From Henriciella marina DSM 19595 (GTDB lineage: Bacteria > Pseudomonadota > Alphaproteobacteria > Caulobacterales > Hyphomonadaceae), in contig NZ_AQXT01000002.1 in assembly GCF_000376805.1 (NCBI RefSeq), forward strand, positions 2,108,001 to 2,172,000: DNA of 64,000 bases, written 5' to 3'. The translations under genes and the position numbers were made by a program. The notes beneath the pieces were generated by a model. That model did no database searches and was not told the DNA's origin. It saw only the letters and a program-made list of their open reading frames with translations. How positions within the stretch are numbered: the stretch's first letter is position 1; each line of letters opens with the position of its first letter. Below, one piece after another: positions 16,323 to 24,920 of the stretch.

Positions 16323-17381
16323 ATGGTTGGCGAAACTCCTCAGATTGTCGGCGAAGCCCCCGAATGGCTTTCGGCGCTCGAACATATTTCGAGGTTGGCC
16401 CCGCTGGACCGGCCTGCGCTGGTCATCGGGGAGCGCGGAACCGGTAAGGAGCTCGTCGCTGAACGCCTGCACTTCCTGTCGCGGCGCTGGGACGGGCCCT
16501 ATATCAAGGTCAATTGCGCGGCCCTGTCCGATGACCTTCTGGATTCAGAGCTTTTCGGCCATGAGCGCGGCGCCTTTACTGGCGCAACCGAACGGCGGAT
16601 CGGGCGGTTTGAGCTTGCCAATGGTGGCACGATTTTTCTCGACGAGATCGCGACAGCCTCACAGCGGGTGCAGGAAAAGCTGCTGCGCGTTATCGAGTAT
16701 GGCGAGTATCAGCGCCTTGGCGGCGAGAAAGTCCTGCAGACCAATGTCCGTGTGGTCGCGGCAACCAATATCGACCTTCCCTCAGCCGTTGCTGCTGGCA
16801 AATTTCGTGCAGACCTTCTCGACAGGCTGGCTTTTGATGTGGTGACGCTCCCACCCCTGAGGATGCGTAAAGGAGATGCCAGCCTGCTGGCTGATTTCTT
16901 CGCCCGGCGCATGGCACGCGAAATGATGGAGGATTTTCCAGGCTTTGCGCCGTCTGCGATCGAGGCGATCGAAACCCATGACTGGCCCGGCAATGTACGC
17001 GAGCTGAGGAATTTCGCCCAGCGGATCACGGCCCGCGCACTGGTCGTTCCAACCAATGATCCGATCCGCTTCGACCCCGAAGCTCTGGACCCGTTCGCGT
17101 CACCCTTCAGGCCAGCTCCGGTCTTGAAAGGTACGCCTGAAACACCACCTGCCGCATCTAAACCTGCTCTGCCAAAGCCAGACCTGGGAGCCCCTTTTGA
17201 AGTTCAGACACGGCTGTTCGAAACGGCCCTTATCGACGCCGCCCTCGCCGCGCATGACAGCCATCAGGGGAAGGCTGCCGAAACGCTTGGGCTGACCTAT
17301 CACCAGTTTCGCGGGCTTCTTCGCAAGCATGATTATGGCAAGAAGCCCGGCAAGACCGACATAGACGATACCATGGACTGA
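16323..17381 (+). CDS. pspF: Sigma-54-dependent phage-shock activator PspF
   Basis: PspF is a cytoplasmic AAA+ activator of sigma-54 RNA polymerase that turns on the psp genes and is held inactive by PspA. There is no N-terminal receiver or sensor domain, as expected for PspF. Walker A is GERGTGKE (36-43), the sigma-54 contact loop GAFTGA is at 83-88, Walker B ends in TIFLDEIA near 103-110, and a Fis-type DNA-binding helix-turn-helix lies near 315-340. The N-terminus aligns with the classical PspF start (LDRPALVIGERGTGKELVA), which supports the ATG at 16323 although no ribosome-binding site is obvious. It is divergent from the psp operon. Confidence 0.95.
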   Translation: MVGETPQIVGEAPEWLSALEHISRLAPLDRPALVIGERGTGKELVAERLHFLSRRWDGPYIKVNCAALSDDLLDSELFGHERGAFTGATERRIGRFELANGGTIFLDEIATASQRVQEKLLRVIEYGEYQRLGGEKVLQTNVRVVAATNIDLPSAVAAGKFRADLLDRLAFDVVTLPPLRMRKGDASLLADFFARRMAREMMEDFPGFAPSAIEAIETHDWPGNVRELRNFAQRITARALVVPTNDPIRFDPEALDPFASPFRPAPVLKGTPETPPAASKPALPKPDLGAPFEVQTRLFETALIDAALAAHDSHQGKAAETLGLTYHQFRGLLRKHDYGKKPGKTDIDDTMD

Positions 17382-17436
17382 CAAGAAACGAACTCGCCGA
17401 GCTGATTCCGACGGCTCCGCCTGCCAAGGAGACACC

Positions 17437-18240
17437 ATGCAGAGTTCTATCGCCAAGCCACCCGTCAAAGGCGCAGCGCCGGACGCCAAGGCGCCCAGAC
17501 CGGTCGATTTCCTCGGCCTGACCTTCGAACCGCGCACAGCCCGGGACGCCGCCCGCGCGATTGCCTCGCGCGCGCTTGGCTCGGAGAAATTCTGGTATGT
17601 CGTGACGCCGAATGTCGACCATATGGTTCGCCTGCAGCGCGAGCAGGACCTGCGCCGCCTCTATGATGAGGCAGACCTTATCCTCAATGACAGCCGCGTT
17701 CTGGAATTGCTGGCAAAGCTGGAAGGTGTCCGCCTGCCTGTCTCTCCAGGCGCCGACATCGTGCAGACCCTGTTTGAGCGCGAAGTCGACCCCGATGAGC
17801 CAATTGTCGTGATCGGCTGCACGGCGAGCGAGATCACAGCCCTCAAGGCGCGTTTTGGTCTGTCAGATGTACGCTGGCATGACCCGCCAATGGGCCTTCG
17901 CAAGAAACCTGATGCGATCAAGGCGGCTGCAGACTTCATGGCGCGCAATCCGGCCCGATTTCATTTCCTCTGTGTCGGCTCACCGCAACAGGAAATGGTG
18001 GCGCAGGCGGCGCGCGAACGTGGCGGTGTGCAGGGCGCGGGCATCTGCTGCGGGGCGAGTCTCGACTTCCTGACAGGACGTACCAAGCGCGCGCCGGAAT
18101 GGATGCAAGAGCTGCGGCTGGAATGGCTGCACCGGCTGACCAGCGAGCCGCAGCGCATGTTCAAACGCTACCTCATCGACGGGCCGAAGATTTTCGCGAT
18201 CTGGCGCAAGGACAGAAAGCGGCGCAAGGCGTCGGCGTAA
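17437..18240 (+). CDS. WecG/TagA/CpsF-family glycosyltransferase
   Basis: A GT26-family enzyme, which transfers a sugar (often N-acetylmannosamine or its uronic acid) onto a lipid-linked oligosaccharide on the cytoplasmic face of the membrane. Visible motifs are VTPNVDHMVRL, LNDSRVLELLAK (matching the conserved N-D-G/S-R segment), and a GSPQQEMVAQ block. The C-terminus (RAPEWMQELRLEWLHRL...RMFKRY) is the membrane-associating tail of the family. At 267 residues it is full length. The ATG at 17437 follows AAGGAG. There are no other polysaccharide genes nearby, so the final product is unknown. Confidence 0.92.
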   Translation: MQSSIAKPPVKGAAPDAKAPRPVDFLGLTFEPRTARDAARAIASRALGSEKFWYVVTPNVDHMVRLQREQDLRRLYDEADLILNDSRVLELLAKLEGVRLPVSPGADIVQTLFEREVDPDEPIVVIGCTASEITALKARFGLSDVRWHDPPMGLRKKPDAIKAAADFMARNPARFHFLCVGSPQQEMVAQAARERGGVQGAGICCGASLDFLTGRTKRAPEWMQELRLEWLHRLTSEPQRMFKRYLIDGPKIFAIWRKDRKRRKASA

Positions 18241-18261
18241 GGACGCGCCAGCAATGAAAGC

Positions 18262-18456
18262 CTATTGGCCGGCGTCGTACTTGCCGCCCTTGAGGACAAA
18301 GCGCCGGTCGCAATAGCCGCATTCGACCATTTCCTCGTCGCCCATCTCATACCAGACAATCGGATGGCCGAGCGGGCCATCGCCGCCATCGCAGGCGACA
18401 TGATGCTCGTCGGTGATAATGGTCTCCGGTGCGTCCGGCAGGTTCTGAATGGCCAT
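18262..18456 (-). CDS. Zinc-finger (CHCC) protein
   Basis: A 64-residue protein with C(22)...H(31)...CxxC (46-49), the zf-CHCC arrangement shared with the NDUFS6 subunit of respiratory complex I. Bacterial members are widespread in alphaproteobacteria and are thought to assist complex I; here that is inference from the family. Key residues are the HVACDGGDGPLGHP and VECGYCDRRF segments. Confidence 0.9.
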   Translation of the reverse strand: MAIQNLPDAPETIITDEHHVACDGGDGPLGHPIVWYEMGDEEMVECGYCDRRFVLKGGKYDAGQ

Positions 18457-18574
18457 TGGTGAACTTCCCCGATGTCAGCATTGCCCGTCGGGCAGTGTGA
18501 CGCATAGGTAGTCTGTCACGAATGGCGGCGTCAATTGGATGAGACACCGCACCTTTTGACTGAGAGGCCGACCG

Positions 18575-19234
18575 ATGAAACCGACACTCTATCACTGCCG
18601 CAATGCGCGCTCCTTCAGGCCGCTCTGGGCGCTGGAGGAAATGGGGATCGACTATGATCTTGTCGTCCTGCCGTTTCCGCCAAGGGTTCACTACAAGCCA
18701 TACATGGAGATCAACCCGCTCGGCACCATCCCGTTCTTTACCGATGGCAAGACGAAGATGACCGAATCGACCGGTATCTGTCATTACCTCGCAGAGACGC
18801 AGGGCCCGACCGATCTCGCCGTCAGGCCCGATGAGGCCGATTATTGCGAATACCTCAACTGGATGTATTTCTCCGACGCGACGCTGACCTTTCCGCAGAC
18901 GCTGGTGCTGCGCTATGAGATGCTGGAGCATAAATCGCGCCGCCAGCCACAGGTCGCCGATGACTACCGCATGTGGTTTTCAGGGCGGCTACGGATCGTG
19001 GACCAGAAGCTTGAACACAACATGCATATGGCGGCGGGCCGGTTCACCATGGCGGATATTGCGATCGGCTATGGCCTGCTGCTGGCCAGCGTCCTGCCCC
19101 CGCTGGAGCCTTGTCTGAGCGATACCTGCAAGGAATATCTCGGGCGACTGAAGGCAAGACCAGCTTTCAAGCGGGCACAGGAACGACAAAAACAGGCGCT
19201 GGTGGTAGAGGTCTCCGACAACAACCCTATATGA
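18575..19234 (+). CDS. Glutathione S-transferase family protein
   Basis: A soluble 219-residue protein with an N-terminal thioredoxin-like domain (MKPTLYHCRNARSFRPLWAL, then EINPLGTIPFFTDG with the conserved cis-proline, then MTESTGICHYLA for glutathione contact). An all-helical C-terminal domain contains RFTMADIAIGYGL. This is the standard two-domain layout. The substrate is not predictable. The gene stands 28 bases ahead of an ABC ATPase gene on the same strand. Confidence 0.93.
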   Translation: MKPTLYHCRNARSFRPLWALEEMGIDYDLVVLPFPPRVHYKPYMEINPLGTIPFFTDGKTKMTESTGICHYLAETQGPTDLAVRPDEADYCEYLNWMYFSDATLTFPQTLVLRYEMLEHKSRRQPQVADDYRMWFSGRLRIVDQKLEHNMHMAAGRFTMADIAIGYGLLLASVLPPLEPCLSDTCKEYLGRLKARPAFKRAQERQKQALVVEVSDNNPI

Positions 19235-19262
19235 CCGGTTCACGAGATGCGACGGAGGACAG

Positions 19263-20204
19263 ATGTCCGCACCCGATTATGCGATTGAGGTCGAGAACCT
19301 TGATAAAGTCTATGCAGCATCCGGCAAGATGCCGGAAAAGCGCGCGCTGCAATCGATCAGCCTGAAAATCCCGCGTGGGAGCATCTTTGGCCTTCTGGGG
19401 CCAAACGGGGCGGGTAAGTCGACTTTCATCAATATCCTGGCAGGCCTTGTTACCAAGACGTCCGGCAAGGCGGCGATCTGGGGCATGGACATCGACCAGC
19501 ACCCGCGCGCCAGCCGGGCCGCGATCGGTGTGGTGAACCAGGAAATCACCATGGACCCCTTCTTCACGCCGGAAGAGGCGCTGGAGCTGCAGGCCGGTTT
19601 CTATGGCGTGCCGAAGAAATCACGTCGCACAGCCGAGATTCTTGAGGCGGTCGGGCTTTCCGACAAGGCAGACGCCTATGTGCGCCAGCTGTCTGGGGGC
19701 ATGAAGCGGCGCCTGATGATCGCCAAGGCGCTGGTCCACCAGCCGCCCGTGCTGATCCTCGATGAGCCGACCGCAGGCGTCGATGTCGAACTTCGCCGCT
19801 CGCTCTGGCAATATGTCCGCCGTCTGCATGATGAAGGCACGACCATCATCCTGACGACGCACTATCTGGAAGAAGCCGAAGAGCTTTGCGACGAGATCGC
19901 GATCGTCAATCACGGTGAGATCATCGCCTGCGAGCCGACGCCGAAACTGCTGGCGCGTATGGATCAGCGCATCCTGAAGATCGTGCCCCGAGAGACGTTG
20001 AGCGCCGTGCCTGAGGCGCTGAAGCATTTGGACATCAGGCTGCTGAAAACCGGTGAGCTGGAAATCGCCTATCGCAACAGTGAGACGGGCATTGGCAGAC
20101 TGCTGGAGAAAGTGCGTGATGCCGGGATCGGTGTCGCCGATCTCTCGACTGACCAGCCAAAACTGGAAGACGTGTTCGTCGCGATGACGACCGAAGTGGC
20201 TTGA
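19263..20204 (+). CDS. ABC-2-type transporter ATP-binding protein without adjacent permease
   Basis: The nucleotide-binding subunit of an ABC exporter. Walker A is GPNGAGKS near 50-57, the signature LSGGMKRR near 145, Walker B LILDEPTAGVD near 165, and a switch histidine in TTHYLEEAEEL. About 90 C-terminal residues beyond the ATPase core are probably regulatory. The ATG at 19263 follows GGAGGA. No membrane permease lies next to it, so its partner must be encoded elsewhere; the downstream gene is a MATE exporter, an unrelated single-polypeptide system. Confidence 0.93.
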   Translation: MSAPDYAIEVENLDKVYAASGKMPEKRALQSISLKIPRGSIFGLLGPNGAGKSTFINILAGLVTKTSGKAAIWGMDIDQHPRASRAAIGVVNQEITMDPFFTPEEALELQAGFYGVPKKSRRTAEILEAVGLSDKADAYVRQLSGGMKRRLMIAKALVHQPPVLILDEPTAGVDVELRRSLWQYVRRLHDEGTTIILTTHYLEEAEELCDEIAIVNHGEIIACEPTPKLLARMDQRILKIVPRETLSAVPEALKHLDIRLLKTGELEIAYRNSETGIGRLLEKVRDAGIGVADLSTDQPKLEDVFVAMTTEVA

Positions 20205-20271
20205 GCCAATAGCGGGTATCTGACCCGACGGGAGAGCTGACCGCGGCGGCCAACCGCCCTAGTTGATCCGT

Positions 20272-21714
20272 ATGAGAACCGATCCGCGTGCGCAGGCCCT
20301 TCTGGAAGGGCCGATCATCAAATCGCTGCTGAGCCTGTCGGTCCCGATCATCATCGCGAACGTGCTGCAGTCGGCCTATCAGCTGATCGATGCATTCTGG
20401 GTCGGGCGGCTGGGCGATGCTGCCGTGGCGGCGGTGTCGGTCTCGTTTCCAGTAATTTTCCTGACCATCGCGCTCGGCTCCGGCCTCGGCATCGCGGGCT
20501 CGATTCTGGTGGCCCAGTATTATGGGGCCGATGACCAGGACATGGTGAACCATGTCGCCGCGCAGACCATTGTCTCCATCGTTGTGACCTCGCTTGTTCT
20601 TGGCGCAGCGGGCTTTGCGCTAACCTCGGAGCTGCTCCGCATGATGGGGGTTACGCCAGAGGTTTTCGAGGGCGCGAAGGGCTTCATGAATGTCGCCTTT
20701 CTGGGCCTCGCTTTCAGTTTCACCTTCATCATGTTCCAGTCGCTGATGCGCGGCGTCGGAGAGGTCCGGCTGCCGATCTATATCGTCGGCGGGACGGTCG
20801 CGCTGAACGCCGTGCTCGACCCGCTCTTCATCTTTGGGTGGGGGCCGATACCCGCCTCAGGGGTCATGGGCGCGGCCATGGCGACCTTCGCGACGCAGGG
20901 CATCGCCTGCTTCATCGGGCTCTGGATCATGTTTGGCGGCCGGTTCGGCATGCAGATCGGATGGAGCGATTTCAAGCCTGATTTCGCCTTCATCAAGAAG
21001 GCGTTCTTCCTGGGCCTGCCCGCGTCGATCGAGATGTCGGCGCGCGCTTTTGGCATCATCATCATGACCTTCCTTATTGCGGGCTTTGGCACGCGCGCCA
21101 TTGCCTCCTACGGCGTTGGCACCACGATCCTCCAGGTCGTGCTGATCCCGGCGCTTGGGCTGTCGATGGGGATCTCGACACTGGTCGGCCAGAATATCGG
21201 GGCTGGCAAAAAGGAGAGGGCCGCAGAGATCGGCCGCCTTGGCGCGCTCATCTCGTTCGGGGCGCTAACGCTGGCCGGTGTGATCGTCTTTGCTTTCGCG
21301 CCCGCCTTCATCGCCTTCTTTGTGCCGGGAGAGCCCGAAGTGATCGCGACCGGGTCGATTTTCCTGCGGACCATGGCGCTCGCCTGGGGCTTCCTTGGGG
21401 CGCAGTTCGCACTGACCGGCGTGTTGCGCGCCTCCGGCAATATGCTCATCGCAATGATGCTGACGCTGGTCTCGCAATGGGTGATCCAGTTCCCGCTGGC
21501 CTATGTGCTCTCGATGCATACCAGCCTTGGCATGAACGGCATCTGGTGGGCCTTTCCGGTGACGCACGTCACCATCGCGCTGATCACGGCGGGCATATTC
21601 CTGAAAGGCGACTGGAAGAATAAGCAGCTCACCGGCGGGCCGGAAGACCGGCTTGCCAGCAAGGTCTCGGAGGAAATCCTGACAGAGGAAGCCTATACAA
21701 GGCGCCAGGGTTAG
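20272..21714 (+). CDS. MATE-family multidrug/sodium antiporter
   Basis: An inner-membrane exporter that couples drug or metabolite efflux to proton or sodium gradients. About 12 hydrophobic segments are visible. The N-terminus (LLSLSVPIIIANVLQSAYQ, then DAFWVGRLGDAAVAAVS) and the mid-protein repeat (GLPASIEMSARAFG) are characteristic of the two MatE halves. At 480 residues it is normal. I chose the ATG at 20272 over a TTG three codons earlier; neither has a strong ribosome-binding site. Substrates cannot be inferred. Confidence 0.94.
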   Translation: MRTDPRAQALLEGPIIKSLLSLSVPIIIANVLQSAYQLIDAFWVGRLGDAAVAAVSVSFPVIFLTIALGSGLGIAGSILVAQYYGADDQDMVNHVAAQTIVSIVVTSLVLGAAGFALTSELLRMMGVTPEVFEGAKGFMNVAFLGLAFSFTFIMFQSLMRGVGEVRLPIYIVGGTVALNAVLDPLFIFGWGPIPASGVMGAAMATFATQGIACFIGLWIMFGGRFGMQIGWSDFKPDFAFIKKAFFLGLPASIEMSARAFGIIIMTFLIAGFGTRAIASYGVGTTILQVVLIPALGLSMGISTLVGQNIGAGKKERAAEIGRLGALISFGALTLAGVIVFAFAPAFIAFFVPGEPEVIATGSIFLRTMALAWGFLGAQFALTGVLRASGNMLIAMMLTLVSQWVIQFPLAYVLSMHTSLGMNGIWWAFPVTHVTIALITAGIFLKGDWKNKQLTGGPEDRLASKVSEEILTEEAYTRRQG

Positions 21715-21731
21715 ATACGGCGGCCTTCTGC

Positions 21732-22679
21732 CTAGACGCGACGCACCATGAACCCGGTGCGCGGGAAATGCAGGTTCAGCGTTTCAGCCTGCTCATCATG
21801 GCGGTGGATGATGATGCGGTCCGGCGTCGCGATCACGATCTCACCCTCGACCCAGTCGCGGCCATAATCGTCGGGGGCCACGGCAACATGCTCGCCCGGC
21901 TCAAAGCCCTGAAGCTCACCCACCGTCTTGGCGGCTTTTAAGCGTGGCGCGGCGTTGAGCGCGATCGTCAGCGCCTCTTCACCGCTCAGCTCTTCGGGCG
22001 TCTGGCCTTCGATTTCCTTCATCCGCTTGTACCAGTCGGCTGTGCGCGGGAAGGACTGAAAGCACTGCTCCAGAAAATCCGGCAGCGCGCTCTCCATGAA
22101 CCACGGATTCATGTAAGCGTGCACATCCACCAAGCCGGGCTTCATGCTGACCAGCCAGTTGCCAGCGCCCGCGCCATGTCCGCCCGCAAGGCGTTCCTCG
22201 ATCCAGGACATCTGGGCGCGCCACTGGTCTTTCATGAAAGGAACAACAGCCTTCATCGCATCGGTATCGAACGGACGGCCAGAGAGCTTTTCGCGGTCTT
22301 TCTTGAAGGCATCAGGGACCTGATCACCAATCGTACCGAAGATGATGGCGACGCTGGTCTGAAACCATTTACCGTCTGCCCATGAGCCGACAATGCTGGA
22401 AAGGCCTTCATGGCCGGGCAGATCCAGCTGAGGTATTTCGAACCGCTCCTCGATGGCGCGGATGATCATTGCACTATCAAGAAAGATGTCCGCGCCGATC
22501 TGCATGACCGGCGTTTTCCGGTAGCCGCCACTCAGCGGCATCAGCAGCGGTTTGGGCATGATGTTCGGGATTTCCACCGATGCCCAGCCAAGGTTTTTCA
22601 TCCGCAGGGCGAGGCGAACCTTCTCCGAAAATGGAGAGGTCGGATAGTGGTGGAGAATGATTGTCTGCGGGCCGGCCAT
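21732..22679 (-). CDS. Glutathione S-transferase family protein with C-terminal extension
   Basis: The N-terminal thioredoxin-like domain has TIILHHYPTSPFSEKVRLAL and a DSAMIIRAIEERF glutathione-contact motif. A helical domain follows (about 100-250). Roughly 60 further residues (about 258-315, with FEPGEHVAVAPDDYGRDWVEG) look like a small beta domain not usual in GSTs. I chose the ATG at 22679, which has AAGGAAA seven bases upstream, over an ATG ten codons earlier. It is divergent from the acyl-CoA ligase gene. Substrate unknown. Confidence 0.9.
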   Translation of the reverse strand: MAGPQTIILHHYPTSPFSEKVRLALRMKNLGWASVEIPNIMPKPLLMPLSGGYRKTPVMQIGADIFLDSAMIIRAIEERFEIPQLDLPGHEGLSSIVGSWADGKWFQTSVAIIFGTIGDQVPDAFKKDREKLSGRPFDTDAMKAVVPFMKDQWRAQMSWIEERLAGGHGAGAGNWLVSMKPGLVDVHAYMNPWFMESALPDFLEQCFQSFPRTADWYKRMKEIEGQTPEELSGEEALTIALNAAPRLKAAKTVGELQGFEPGEHVAVAPDDYGRDWVEGEIVIATPDRIIIHRHDEQAETLNLHFPRTGFMVRRV

Positions 22680-22798
22680 CTGCTTTCCTTTTCGCTGCCT
22701 GGCAGGCAACCTATCCCATCTGAGGGCTTGCCCGCCGCGTCCAAAGCGATTTCAAGCGGTAAAGAAAACACAGCAAAGCTCAAGAGGAAGTCCAGAAG

Positions 22799-24367
22799 AT
22801 GCTCGATCCGGCCCTGATGCCACACCTCGCCGACATTCCGCGTGTTCAGTCAGAGAAGCTGAGCGATAGGCCCGCCATCTGGTTTGAGGGCAAGACCACG
22901 ACGTTCGCAGGCCTTGAGAAGAATTCAAACCGTGTCGCAAACGGCCTTCTGGCGGCTGGCGCCGAAACCGGTGACCGGGTCGCCTATCTCGCCAAGAATA
23001 TGGGCTGTTATTACGAGCAGCTTTTCGGTTGCGCCAAGTCGCGCACCACAATGACGGGCATCAATAACCGCCTCGCACCGCCGGAAATGAAATTCATCCT
23101 GTCGGACAGCAAATCGAAGATCCTGTTCGTCTCCAAGGAATTCTATGCCGCCGTCGAAAAGATCGCGCCGGAATGCCCCGAGCTGAAAACCATCATCGCC
23201 ATCGATGGCGATCATGATGACTGGCCAGCCTATGACACATGGCTGGCGAGCCAGAGCATGTCAGCCCCCGGCCTTGAGACGCAGGATGATGACGATGTCA
23301 TTCAGCTCTACACGTCCGGCACGACCGGCCTGCCCAAAGGCGTCATGCTGACCAACAAGAATTACCGCGCGGTCTTTACCGAGGCCGCCAAGCTTGACTG
23401 GGCCGCCTATGATGAGGGCGATGTGGTGATGAACGCCATGCCGCTTTTCCACGTGGCAGGCTGCAATATCGGCGTACTGGCGAGCGCGCAGGGCGCGATG
23501 ACGCTGGTCCTGCGCGAGATCGACCCAACCGCTATTCTGGACCTTGTCGAGAAGCACAAGGTCAATCACGCCTTCTGGGTGCCTGCCGTTATCCTGATGC
23601 TGTCGCAGATGCCGGGCGTCGACGACCGCGACTTCTCTTCCCTGAAGACGATTTCCTATGGCGCCTCGCCAATCGCGGAAGACCTTCTGAAGCGGGCGGT
23701 CGACCTCTTCGGCGCAAAGTTCACCCAGCTATATGGTCTGACCGAAACCGTTGGCCTTGGGACATATCTGCCGCCGGAAGCGCATAATCCGAGCTGGGGC
23801 AAGCTTCGTTCCTGCGGCGTGCCGTATCCGAGCGCGATTGTCCGTGTGGTTGACCCTGAGGACAATCCGGTGCCCCAGGGCGAGGTTGGCGAGATCGTGA
23901 TCGGCGCGGACTTTGTCATGAAGGGCTACTGGAACCGCGAAGAGGCTACAGAAGAGGCGCTGCGCGGCGGCCTCTTCCATACCGGTGATGCCGGCTATTT
24001 CGACGAAGACGGCTTTCTCTTCATCCATGACCGGATCAAGGACATGATCGTGTCGGGCGGCGAGAACGTCTATCCGGCCGAGGTGGAAAACGCCCTGTTC
24101 AGCCATCCGGACGTCGCAGACGTCGCCGTGATCGGCATTCCAAGCGAGAAATGGGGTGAGGCGGTGAAAGCAATCATCGTCCTGAAGGAGGGCGCGAAGG
24201 CCGACAAGGACGCGATCATCGCCTGGACCAAGGAAAAGATTGCCGGCTACAAATGTCCGAAATCGGTCGACTTCGTGAAAGAGCTGCCGCGCAACCCGTC
24301 CGGCAAGATCCTCCGCAAGGACCTGCGTGAACCCTACTGGAAAGATACCGGCCGGCGGGTGGGTTAG
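22799..24367 (+). CDS. AMP-forming acyl-CoA synthetase (fatty-acid--CoA ligase type)
   Basis: Activates a carboxylic acid to an acyl-adenylate and then to acyl-CoA. The phosphate-binding loop YTSGTTGLPKG lies near 172-182, QLYGLTET near 310, the TGDAGYFDEDGF hinge near 398 and the catalytic lysine motif NPSGKILRKDL at the C-terminus. At 522 residues it is full length. The acid cannot be named from sequence. Its stop overlaps the stop of the convergent trmO gene by a few bases. A second, distant family member lies 0.5 kb downstream. Confidence 0.94.
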   Translation: MLDPALMPHLADIPRVQSEKLSDRPAIWFEGKTTTFAGLEKNSNRVANGLLAAGAETGDRVAYLAKNMGCYYEQLFGCAKSRTTMTGINNRLAPPEMKFILSDSKSKILFVSKEFYAAVEKIAPECPELKTIIAIDGDHDDWPAYDTWLASQSMSAPGLETQDDDDVIQLYTSGTTGLPKGVMLTNKNYRAVFTEAAKLDWAAYDEGDVVMNAMPLFHVAGCNIGVLASAQGAMTLVLREIDPTAILDLVEKHKVNHAFWVPAVILMLSQMPGVDDRDFSSLKTISYGASPIAEDLLKRAVDLFGAKFTQLYGLTETVGLGTYLPPEAHNPSWGKLRSCGVPYPSAIVRVVDPEDNPVPQGEVGEIVIGADFVMKGYWNREEATEEALRGGLFHTGDAGYFDEDGFLFIHDRIKDMIVSGGENVYPAEVENALFSHPDVADVAVIGIPSEKWGEAVKAIIVLKEGAKADKDAIIAWTKEKIAGYKCPKSVDFVKELPRNPSGKILRKDLREPYWKDTGRRVG

Positions 24368-24837
24368 ACCCAATACCCCCTCATAAGCTCTTGCGCCCAG
24401 GCCGGTTCGGCGGTCTCGCCGCGCGGGGCAAAGCCTTCCATCACCGGCTTTATATCGAGGACGGGTGTGCCATCGATGGCATCGAGCCCCTCCAGATGGA
24501 GGCTTAGCCCGTCAACCTTGAGGACGCGGCAGACAGTGACGCCAATCCGGTTGGGACGGTTCTTGCCGCGCTGCGCGAAGATGCCGATGAGCGGCCAGTC
24601 CTTGTTGCCTCGCGGATGACGCGCGCCGCGTTCGATTTTTTCGTCGGGTACCTGGTCGAACAGAAAGACAATTTCTGCGTGGGAGAAGCTGTCGAGACCG
24701 AAAAGAGCCTCTGGCGCGAACTGATCCGGATCAAGTTCAATGCGCGCCGGGACCGCGTCCCAGCCATCATCGATCGGTTCAGACCGTGCCGACCTGACAG
24801 TTCCGATAGGGTGCAGGACGAAATTACGCTGGGTCAT
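24364..24837 (-). CDS. trmO: tRNA m6t6A37 methyltransferase TrmO (TsaA-like)
   Basis: TrmO methylates N6-threonylcarbamoyladenosine at tRNA position 37 using S-adenosylmethionine. The beta-barrel TsaA/UPF0066 fold is recognised by the opening HPIGTVRS, a FSHAEIVFLFDQV segment, then RHPRGNKDWPLIGIFAQRGKNRPN and the end motif LDIKPVM. I chose the ATG at 24837 because the family begins a few residues before HPIGTV; an ATG nine codons upstream is open. It is convergent with the acyl-CoA ligase gene. Confidence 0.92.
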   Translation of the reverse strand: MTQRNFVLHPIGTVRSARSEPIDDGWDAVPARIELDPDQFAPEALFGLDSFSHAEIVFLFDQVPDEKIERGARHPRGNKDWPLIGIFAQRGKNRPNRIGVTVCRVLKVDGLSLHLEGLDAIDGTPVLDIKPVMEGFAPRGETAEPAWAQELMRGYWV

Positions 24838-24920
24838 GACGGTCGCTCTCTTGGCAGGCTGCATGCCGTGTATAAACTGGCAGGGCTACACAAAACACAA
24901 GTTATAATGGGAGAGACCAT

